A stretch of DNA of 21,651 bases from an uncultured Lachnospiraceae bacterium (GTDB lineage Bacteria > Bacillota > Clostridia > Lachnospirales > Lachnospiraceae). Every line of letters starts with the position of its first letter. The stretch's first letter is position 1. The notes beneath the pieces were generated by a model that did not search any database, was not told the DNA's origin, and saw only the letters and a program-made list of their open reading frames with translations. Position numbers and translations under genes: made by a program. Below are positions 1 through 5,897 of this stretch, piece after piece. The stretch is taken from NCBI GenBank assembly GCA_910586095.1, contig CAJUHQ010000060.1, positions 1-21,651 of the forward strand. The letters run 5' to 3'.

Positions 1-307
1 CCGTTAAACCACGAGTTTCTAGCTGTTCTTTTGCATCAAAAAACTGTTCCCTAGACATTAGAACAAATTCCAGTTCTTTTTGAAGCGCTTCTGGATGATA
101 TTTTGCGCATCGGAATAAATTGACCAAGTTTCCGTTTATATCGTTATAAATTTCCGTTTCTGCATGGCGATCCTTAGCAAAGAGCACCCAACCAGCACCG
201 CCAAAAACTTCTACATACTTATTAAATGTGCCCTTTTGAGGAAATTGTTCCACAATTTCCTTTCTAAGTAATTTTTTCCCACCAATCCAACTGATAAAAC
301 TATTCAT
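1..307 (-). CDS. DNA adenine methyltransferase, D12 class (N-terminal part, cut by window edge)
   Basis: About 102 N-terminal residues of a Dam/D12-class N6-adenine methyltransferase, which would transfer a methyl group from S-adenosylmethionine to adenine in DNA. The visible start reads MNSFISWIGGKKLLRKEI, typical of the family opening (a W-x-GGK segment). It is followed by the motif I region VEVFGGAGWVLF, the AdoMet-binding glycine loop, and then by YNDINGNLVNLFR, which matches the conserved N-D-x-N segment after motif I. The ATG at 305-307 has an AGGAG about 12 bases upstream, a rather long spacing. The DPPY catalytic motif would lie beyond the left edge and is not seen. It follows the tail-fibre genes and is transcribed with them, so it may protect phage DNA from host restriction, much as mom does in Mu; that role is inferred. 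Confidence 0.85.
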   Translation of the reverse strand, partial: MNSFISWIGGKKLLRKEIVEQFPQKGTFNKYVEVFGGAGWVLFAKDRHAETEIYNDINGNLVNLFRCAKYHPEALQKELEFVLMSREQFFDAKEQLETRGLT

Positions 308-464
308 AATATTAAATCACTCCTCAAATATTAATGTGGGGCATTATTATTTAGGATTACTCTCTCAAATTTTATCCTGAGCCGACAAAGAACAAATCAT
401 AGAAAATGTGACTACAACTGGTTGGTCTGATGTAGGATGGACAGGAGATATTATCGAGGTATTG
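308..464. other. Intergenic gap between tail protein and methyltransferase genes
   Basis: This 157-bp gap is large for this compact operon. It contains an AT-rich inverted repeat at 327-351 (10-bp arms, one mismatch, TGGGG loop) just upstream of the methyltransferase ribosome binding site. No convincing T-tailed terminator or promoter is seen on the minus strand. From about 381 to 464 a plus-strand frame reads protein-like (including TGWSDVGWTGD) but has no start or ribosome binding site, so it may be a relic of deleted or rearranged sequence. Confidence 0.4.
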
Positions 465-1118
465 CTATATCATCTGACTAAGATACCATGTCGCATACTC
501 CTGGTTATGCACTTGACAATAAGTACCTTTGTTTGGAAAATTTATCCTTAGTCCTTGATAGGTTCCGCGCCCATCATTTACGATCTCGCCGCGCACACTA
601 ATTGCTCTATCGGCTGGACTTGCTGCCCCGTCCGCTTTACCGCTGTTATAACTTTGTTGCTTTAATGTTGAGATAGCTACAACCAACGCTTCAGGTGTTT
701 GCGCAGTTGGTGTCACTCCGGCCGCCACAAAAGCATCATAGATACTTCCGAATACCATAGGCATTTTGTCTAACAACTGCTCCCATGTATCGCTTGTATC
801 CGCTTCTATCCCCATAGCAACAAGATTGGATACAAGCTTTTGTTTCTTCTTATTGCCAGATTGAAAAACCTCATTTATTGCTCCTACTACGTTGTCTGCC
901 TTTATGCCCTCAACAAACCCCATCCCACTATCAGGATTATTAGGATTATCTGTATTGCCAATATATTCATTAATCTTTCCCTTTAAGTATAGTGTATTCT
1001 CAAAAATCTGCTTATTTATTGGGTTTAGTATATCAGCATGTCCCGGATCTGTAGGGTCAAGTATATCAAGTCTTTCAGAAAACACTGGCGTTTCTGTTGT
1101 ATATTCATTTTTCTTCAT
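465..1118 (-). CDS. Short phage tail protein (tail-fibre region)
   Basis: A 217-residue protein at the distal end of the baseplate/fibre genes. The N-terminal part (about 1-60) contains DILNPTINK-like text typical of fibre-attachment proteins. A middle segment, VVGAINEVFQSGNKKKQKL followed by LVAMGIEADTSDTWEQLL, resembles a repeat unit common in tail proteins of clostridial phages, and a second such segment (TPEALVVAISTLKQQSYNSG) follows. The C-terminal 45 residues look like a small separate domain. The ATG at 1116-1118 is preferred over the upstream in-frame GTG at 1124, because GGGAGGG lies 5-6 bases before it. No enzymatic motif is visible. It is short for a receptor-binding fibre, so it may be a fibre base or a truncated fibre. 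Assignment rests mainly on position. Confidence 0.6.
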   Translation of the reverse strand: MKKNEYTTETPVFSERLDILDPTDPGHADILNPINKQIFENTLYLKGKINEYIGNTDNPNNPDSGMGFVEGIKADNVVGAINEVFQSGNKKKQKLVSNLVAMGIEADTSDTWEQLLDKMPMVFGSIYDAFVAAGVTPTAQTPEALVVAISTLKQQSYNSGKADGAASPADRAISVRGEIVNDGRGTYQGLRINFPNKGTYCQVHNQEYATWYLSQMI

Positions 1119-1130
1119 ATTCACCCTCCC

Positions 1131-1532
1131 TTAAAAAATATCATCCAGCACATAGGTCTGTTCAACGTCATCATCTTTTCCCTTTCGCGTAAAGGTTTTT
1201 ATGCAGATAATATCGCCTTCTTCATCATATAATCCAATTTCACTTATTTCCTCACCTGCAAGCTCACTCTCTGTCAGCGTACATTCATATCTGCATGTGG
1301 TGTCAGTGCCTTCAGGAAATTCATATTTATCAATTTCTTTTCTGTACAGCTCATTTGTTAATCCTTCCTGTGTTTCCGCAGGGGGGATTATATTGCCGTC
1401 CCCATCCACGCCGCCATTCCCAAATGCCATCCCTACTACCTTTGGGAGCGTGATTGCTCCTGCTCTTGCTTTTACAAGCTTCTGCCTAGATTTTTTTGTT
1501 ATAATTACATTTTTATTCTTTCCTGTACTCAT
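1131..1532 (-). CDS. Tail-collar fibre N-terminal-like protein
   Basis: A 133-residue protein that resembles the N-terminal domain of phage tail-collar fibre proteins (DUF3751-type). It opens with a basic segment (TKKSRQKLVKARAGAITLPKV), then VVGMAFGNGGVDGDGN, then a central part with NELYRKEID and a terminal ISEIGLYDEEGDIICIKTF strand set. In the family, this domain connects a tail fibre to the baseplate. Here it stands alone without a long fibre shaft or receptor-binding tip. The ATG follows AAAGGAAG with good spacing and overlaps the stop of the DUF2313 gene by four bases (ATGA), showing translational coupling. It may act together with the following short tail protein as a reduced fibre. 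Confidence 0.7.
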   Translation of the reverse strand: MSTGKNKNVIITKKSRQKLVKARAGAITLPKVVGMAFGNGGVDGDGNIIPPAETQEGLTNELYRKEIDKYEFPEGTDTTCRYECTLTESELAGEEISEIGLYDEEGDIICIKTFTRKGKDDDVEQTYVLDDIF

Positions 1533-2584
1533 AGATCTTCCTTTCTATAGATGGCATTAAGCTTTCTTGTGCCGTCTAATTTTACCTCGCCATTTAGAAA
1601 CCAGTAATCTTTTGTCTTTGTTTCTACTGTTCCATTTGTAACTGTTTCCTGTTTGGATTCATCTAATTCTATTTTATTTTCTAGTTTTAGTGTTATCCCA
1701 TATCTGCGTTTGGAATTTAGTGCCACAGAACCATTAAGCTCCCATGCGCCATTTAAAATAACATTATCCCAAAAATTAATATCCCAATGATGTATTATCC
1801 CCGCCTGAAAAGATATATAATTATTTTCTGCCTGTGCTTTAGAAACCACCGAAGAAACTTCTATTTGTTCACTTGTATTAAAGTTTTTAAACCTGCTCTC
1901 TAAACTTAGCGCAAGTCCGTAACGCTTTTTTGTATTTAAGAGCACACTGCCATCTAATAGCCAGCTTCCGTCTAACAGTCTACATTCACTAGATGTATAC
2001 CAAAATGGAACGGCTAGAATAAACTGAATGTTTTTCAAAATTATTTGTTCATGCTTCTGCTCGATTACAACTACTGCATAATAAAATCTGTAATGTGGCA
2101 GTGTGCTCGCTTTCTTCACTTTCATTATTTCGGATACAACACAGCTAAAGTCGATTGTATTTATATCATCTACCGAACCTGTATATACATTTATTCTTAT
2201 TTCTGCCCATCTTTCGGGGTCTGTTAAATAGAATGGGGTAATTGTACAGTTGGCATATCCTACAGATGCCATAGCATATAATATTCCCTGTAGTGTGCCT
2301 GCCTTTTCTGCCACTAATGCCTTCATTTGCAGGCGCTTTCTATATGCCTCATATGTTTCGCCTTTCATCTGCATCATGTCATAATCATTTCCAAATACCT
2401 CAAGCATACAATTACTACATGTTTCTAGTATGCTTTCTTCCCTTAACCTAAAAAGTGCCTGCATCAGCGTATCAAATAAGTTTCCTATAATCTTACAGTA
2501 AACTGCAAACTGGTTTTTCTTTTTCTGCTTTTTAAACGCAGATGGCAAAAGATACCACATATAATCTGCAAATTTGTCAAACAT
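1529..2584 (-). CDS. DUF2313 (Mu gp48 / YmfQ-like) baseplate protein with C-terminal repeats
   Basis: About 351 residues. The N-terminal half (to about residue 175) matches the DUF2313/gp48 family: hydrophobic opening, LREESILETCSNCMLEVFGN, ETYEAYRKRLQMKALVAEKAG, and a ferredoxin-like end. Family members sit at the baseplate rim and link to tail fibres. The second half is unusual: two copies of a strand-turn-strand unit built on LDGSWLLDGSVLLN and LNGAWELNGSVALN, each followed by a KxRYG segment and a basic/acidic strand, then a third partial copy (FLNGEVKLDGTRKLNA) at the extreme C terminus. These look like beta-repeats that could extend the protein as a spike or attachment arm. The ATG at 2582-2584 lies just after the baseplate J stop; an upstream ATG at 2596 is possible but poorly placed for its Shine-Dalgarno. 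Confidence 0.8.
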   Translation of the reverse strand: MFDKFADYMWYLLPSAFKKQKKKNQFAVYCKIIGNLFDTLMQALFRLREESILETCSNCMLEVFGNDYDMMQMKGETYEAYRKRLQMKALVAEKAGTLQGILYAMASVGYANCTITPFYLTDPERWAEIRINVYTGSVDDINTIDFSCVVSEIMKVKKASTLPHYRFYYAVVVIEQKHEQIILKNIQFILAVPFWYTSSECRLLDGSWLLDGSVLLNTKKRYGLALSLESRFKNFNTSEQIEVSSVVSKAQAENNYISFQAGIIHHWDINFWDNVILNGAWELNGSVALNSKRRYGITLKLENKIELDESKQETVTNGTVETKTKDYWFLNGEVKLDGTRKLNAIYRKEDL

Positions 2585-2585
2585 T

Positions 2586-3722
2586 TTAATCATCATCCCT
2601 TATTACTGTTATCTCAACATTTCCCAGCAATATCACATTTCCCTTTGCCATATGTATATCATTTATTGGTTCTTCTATCTTAATATTTTTTAATATTGGG
2701 ACTTCATTTTTTATTGCTATATAAATATCAAGTAAAATAATCTCGTTTAGTTCTCGCAGAGTGTTTACTTTAAAATAGCTTTCTACTGCATAGCGGATTT
2801 TTTCTTCAATTCCTTCATCACTTGCAAGCTTTGGAAGTGTTGCAGTAACTTTCACATCTTGGCTTATAGTAACAGCGGACTTAACAAGCAGGTTATCATA
2901 TTCCCCTTTAATTTCACAAACCGCTTCTTCAACTTTCTGCAGCAGTTCTTCACTGGCGGCGCCTGCCGTTGATGTTATTATAATGTCTACTGTCCCCTGC
3001 CCTCTTGGGTGGAGCTGGTCTACATCTGCATAAAGCACTCCTGTAACTTTTTCTGCCGCGCTTTTATACTTGGCTGCTGTTGTCCCTGTAGCTAAGTCAG
3101 ACCAGCTATTTAAGGTTCTTTCACGTAAAAGTTCCAGCTCCTCTATATCTGTGCCTTCTTTTGTTATCCAGTCAGCTTCATTTGTTATGTTCTCAATTCC
3201 TTCAAGGTGTCTTGTGCAGTTTACTATTTTCCCTTGTGGTACATTATATAGTGTGCCTTCTTTTTCCGCTTCTACAGGGACTTGTATTATATTTTGTGTG
3301 TCTAATAACGTTACATCTGTAATAGAAAAATATCTTAGTTCTTCTCCGTTTATATCCTTATTGGTTTTAAACGTTGTCCCTTTAGGAATTGTAAGTGTCC
3401 CATGTCCGTTAGTTCCTGTAAGTATTAATACTCCACGCACCTTAGTTGCCTGTTTGCGCTCCTTGCTGTAGTCCTCTGCCTTTAAGACTAACCACTCGCC
3501 CTGAGCATGTTTTACAAACATGTTATTTAATACTTTTCGGAACAAAGTTATTAACTCTATGTATATTTCAAGGCTTATCATCATAAGTGTGTTAAACACT
3601 CCGCCTGAATTAAAATTCGTTACTGCAAATCCATCTTCTTCTAATTCTTTTACCGTTTTTTCTTTTAGCTCCTCAAGTTTTGGTATTGGGAATATTTCAT
3701 CTAATATTTTGCTGCTTATCAT
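2586..3722 (-). CDS. Baseplate J-like protein (Mu gp47-like wedge component)
   Basis: A 378-residue baseplate J family protein, a wedge component that joins the tail hub region to the rim in contractile tails. The N terminus (about 1-80) is helical, with a FNSGGVFNTLMMISLEIYIE segment, followed by YSKERKQATKVRGVLILTG and a beta-rich core (IPKGTTFKTNKDINGEELRY). The conserved LRERTLNSWSDLATGTTA stretch, characteristic of the family, is at about 200-220. The C-terminal third alternates helices and strands as expected. The ATG follows GGGAG by only four bases. A short GC-rich hairpin (3736-3751) lies directly upstream of this ribosome binding site. Position between the W-like and DUF2313 genes matches Mu order (46-47-48). 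Confidence 0.93.
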   Translation of the reverse strand: MISSKILDEIFPIPKLEELKEKTVKELEEDGFAVTNFNSGGVFNTLMMISLEIYIELITLFRKVLNNMFVKHAQGEWLVLKAEDYSKERKQATKVRGVLILTGTNGHGTLTIPKGTTFKTNKDINGEELRYFSITDVTLLDTQNIIQVPVEAEKEGTLYNVPQGKIVNCTRHLEGIENITNEADWITKEGTDIEELELLRERTLNSWSDLATGTTAAKYKSAAEKVTGVLYADVDQLHPRGQGTVDIIITSTAGAASEELLQKVEEAVCEIKGEYDNLLVKSAVTISQDVKVTATLPKLASDEGIEEKIRYAVESYFKVNTLRELNEIILLDIYIAIKNEVPILKNIKIEEPINDIHMAKGNVILLGNVEITVIRDDD

Positions 3723-3735
3723 TGCACTCCCATCC

Positions 3736-3751
3736 GCCCGCTTCAGCGGGC
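3736..3751. repeat. GC-rich hairpin upstream of baseplate J gene
   Basis: GCCCGC-TTCA-GCGGGC: six G/C pairs with a four-base loop in otherwise AT-rich DNA, directly upstream of the GGGAG of the J-like gene on the minus strand. No T-run follows in either direction, so it is not a standard terminator. It could set mRNA stability or translation of the downstream gene. Confidence 0.7.
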
Positions 3752-3765
3752 ATATAAATCAGGAT

Positions 3766-3780
3766 GTGTGATTTTCACAC
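3766..3780. repeat. Hairpin containing the stop codon of the W-like gene
   Basis: Perfect inverted repeat GTGTGA-(3 nt)-TCACAC. On the minus strand the TGA stop codon of the W-like gene is inside it (3775-3777). Together with the hairpin at 3736-3751, it fills the only structured gap in the baseplate gene run. Confidence 0.6.
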
Positions 3781-4161
3781 AATATTTACCTCTACTCTGT
3801 TTAAACTAGCAGTAAGCATATGTTCTGTTCCATTTTCAAGTTTAAATCTTACTGTAATATTCAAGATATCATTTTTCCATATCTGTTCAATTTTCACACT
3901 ATCGCTAATAATATCTTCGTATTTTGACAGCTTCTTTTTTATCCTGCTTTCTATTTCTATCTTTACAAGCTCGCTTTCCTGTACATGTATATAATCAAGC
4001 AGGCTCCATCCAAACTCCTCATCGTAAAACAGCTCCCCTTCCTGTGTAATGGATTCTGTCTTTATTGTTTGGAGCATCCCTTCCTCCCCACTGGTTATTG
4101 GAGCATCTCCGCCCACCGATGGAGTAAGCTGCCAGCTATCATCCAGTTTAATATCTATCAT
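3775..4161 (-). CDS. DUF2634 / gpW (gp25-like) baseplate wedge protein
   Basis: A 128-residue protein in the size and position of the gp25/W-like baseplate wedge subunit (Mu gp46; DUF2634/XkdS in Gram-positive phages). It shows the family's central block: FYDEEFGWSLLDYIH, then a helix with IEIESRIKKKLSKYE, and the closing strands ILNITVRFKLENGTEH. In the family this protein nucleates sheath assembly by mimicking a sheath-handshake domain. The ATG has GGAG six bases upstream. Only three bases separate it from the preceding gene, whereas a 52-bp structured gap follows it. Confidence 0.85.
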   Translation of the reverse strand: MIDIKLDDSWQLTPSVGGDAPITSGEEGMLQTIKTESITQEGELFYDEEFGWSLLDYIHVQESELVKIEIESRIKKKLSKYEDIISDSVKIEQIWKNDILNITVRFKLENGTEHMLTASLNRVEVNIV

Positions 4162-4164
4162 GTT

Positions 4165-4509
4165 TTACTCCACTATAGAGGCTATAAGTTCGCCTCCTGT
4201 AAATACTACTGTTACTCTGCTTCCAATCTCATATTCCTTACAACTTACTATATCTGGTATAATCGGATAGCTGCTTAATTCATTCCCATTGTTATCTACT
4301 ATCTTTACAGAATAAATATAACAGCTTTCCTCTAATATATATTCTCTTTTTTCACCACTTAACTTGTCTGTAAGGTATACAGTATGTTCATAAGCTGTAC
4401 TGCTCTTTTTAACAGATGTTATAACTGCCTTCATAGCATTGGGAGTTTCGATTTGTGGATATCTTATTTTCACTTCTCTCAAAATATTTTTAACCAGCTC
4501 ATCAATCAA
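4165..4509 (-). CDS. Small baseplate protein in the gpV/gp45 position (DUF2577-like)
   Basis: A 114-residue protein if started at the TTG (4507-4509). That start is favoured because AAGGGGG lies eight bases upstream and overlaps the end of the hub gene; longer in-frame starts to 4569 would run inside that gene. The sequence has an N-terminal helix (IDELVKNILREVKIRY), then a beta-rich region with TVYLTDKLSGEKREYIL and an ending that resembles an OB-like strand set (IGSRVTVVFTGGELIASIVE). Size and pattern resemble DUF2577 (XkdR-type) baseplate proteins. It occupies the slot of the Mu spike gene gp45 but is clearly shorter, so whether it forms the central spike is open. Confidence 0.6.
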   Translation of the reverse strand: MIDELVKNILREVKIRYPQIETPNAMKAVITSVKKSSTAYEHTVYLTDKLSGEKREYILEESCYIYSVKIVDNNGNELSSYPIIPDIVSCKEYEIGSRVTVVFTGGELIASIVE

Positions 4510-4513
4510 AGGC

Positions 4514-5290
4514 TTATTCCCCCTTAAAATATATGGTAGTCCGCAGGAAACCAGCTTCATTTGTAGCAAAAACTACTTTCTCTGTTTCAAATATCCCTGT
4601 AATTTTCGGATGGTTTACGACTATCTTCTGGCTGTGCTGCATAGAAGGGATGGAGATTGTAACAAGCTCCCACATATCCATGCCACGCCCTAGGGAAATA
4701 ATATTACTCCCATACTCAAATTCAGGAATTTCTTCCTGTGTTGGCGCTGTTCCCCAATAAAACCTGCCCTTTATAAAAAATCCTTCGTTTTCAATCCCCC
4801 ATGCTGCATTTATCTGTTTTAAAAGCTGCACCATATTTTTACTATATACAGGAAACATTTTTTTAACAGGGTAGGTATTTTGTGATAAATGATATTTTTC
4901 AATTCCGGCTATCATAAGCCCTTCCTTGATGATATCCTGCGGCGTGCAGTTTTTAAAACATGCTGTTATATTTGCCTTTTCCAGCTTATACATATGGTCT
5001 TTAAACAGTATCTCATTCATATCAGAGCATTTGTCATACCCTTTTATCAATGTACCAATAAACACCTCCTGAAGTACGCCGCTGTATCCAAGCTTTATTA
5101 CTATTTCTGACTGTTCAGGCAGTGATATTTCAGGCTTATATTCATTTGTAAATATTACTTTTCCCCAATCATAGGGCTTATTTCTGCAAGAGTATGTTTT
5201 TACAGATATTCCTTCTGTAAATATGTAGCTGCCAATTTCTACTTGTAAATCAGGATAGAATAAGTCCTGTCTGTCAAGTTCTGCCGCCAT
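4514..5290 (-). CDS. Baseplate hub protein (late control D / Mu gp44-like)
   Basis: A 258-residue protein related to the gpD/gp44 baseplate hub family, the trimeric hub at the tail tip on which the spike sits. It has an early YPDLQVEIGSYIFTEGI strand pair, a beta-rich first domain (IVIKLGYSGVLQEVFIGTLI), TPQDIIKEGLMIAGIEKY (typical of the second hub domain), and NMVQLLKQINAAWGIENEGFF followed by a WG turn, which matches the conserved 'helix then f-id' segment. The start at 5288-5290 is chosen because GGAGG lies seven bases upstream; an ATG at 5311 lies further inside the previous gene. It overlaps the preceding gene by about 17 bases. Confidence 0.85.
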   Translation of the reverse strand: MAAELDRQDLFYPDLQVEIGSYIFTEGISVKTYSCRNKPYDWGKVIFTNEYKPEISLPEQSEIVIKLGYSGVLQEVFIGTLIKGYDKCSDMNEILFKDHMYKLEKANITACFKNCTPQDIIKEGLMIAGIEKYHLSQNTYPVKKMFPVYSKNMVQLLKQINAAWGIENEGFFIKGRFYWGTAPTQEEIPEFEYGSNIISLGRGMDMWELVTISIPSMQHSQKIVVNHPKITGIFETEKVVFATNEAGFLRTTIYFKGE

Positions 5291-5873
5291 ACTGCATCCT
5301 CCATCTTTCATCTTGTGCTGGGGTCATTGTTGTCTTGTTTAACCTCTTTGGAGCTGCCCCTCTGCTGTTTCCTAAATAGTTTTTATAGTTTTCACTTAAA
5401 TTCGATGTACTTTCTTTTTTGTCTGTTCCATTAGAGGACTTTTTACTTGAAGTTCCAGAAGCAGCTTTTATTTTCATTGTGTCATATTGCAGAAGCTCAA
5501 TGTTTACTACTATTTCATCTTTTTTATTCGTTTCCTTTGATGACATCTTTTTTATAATTACTTTCTCCACACCCCTTATAGATGCGTGGGCGCTTATTAA
5601 CTCATGGGGCTGCGGAAGGGACTGCCCAGCAGGCTTGAACAGTTCTTGGATTGCTTTAAGTTTATCTTCCTTTGTGGCAGATTCAGAATCCATTAAGGAT
5701 ATCTCTATATTTATTTTAGCATCCTCATAGCCTGTTGCCTGCTTGGGCTTAGAGGAGGAGCCTTCAACTGTCTGTTCATCAATCTTAGCTTCGTGCTCTA
5801 CCTCAATACTTTTATATATCCCTTGGAGGACTACGCTGTCTATTTTTATTGTATCATCATCAAAATATATCAT
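5274..5873 (-). CDS. Baseplate/tail protein in the gp43 (XkdP) position
   Basis: A 199-residue protein between the tape measure and hub genes, the place where Mu has gp43 (N) and Gram-positive phages have XkdP/gp53-type proteins. Residues 1-135 form a beta-rich domain with a KPKQATGYEDAKINIEISL segment, and an LQYDTMKIK strand ends it. A low-complexity Ser/Lys/Thr linker follows (about 138-165), then a basic C terminus with AAPKRLNKTTMTPAQDERW. No LysM domain is visible, unlike many XkdP-like proteins. The ribosome binding site is weak (AAAGG three bases before the ATG, or GGAGGGG about twelve before). The family is not recognised with certainty; a role at the tail tip is inferred from position. 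Confidence 0.6.
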   Translation of the reverse strand: MIYFDDDTIKIDSVVLQGIYKSIEVEHEAKIDEQTVEGSSSKPKQATGYEDAKINIEISLMDSESATKEDKLKAIQELFKPAGQSLPQPHELISAHASIRGVEKVIIKKMSSKETNKKDEIVVNIELLQYDTMKIKAASGTSSKKSSNGTDKKESTSNLSENYKNYLGNSRGAAPKRLNKTTMTPAQDERWRMQYGGRT

Positions 5874-5897
5874 AATCCTTTATAACCCCTCCATTAG

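Noticed and set aside
308..1124. Mu-style invertible fibre segment
   Set aside because: No invertase gene, no paired inverted crossover sites and no second fibre set are visible in the window; only a weak coding-like relic is present.
3736..3751. GC hairpin as a rho-independent terminator
   Set aside because: No T-run follows on either strand, and baseplate genes continue downstream in the same direction.
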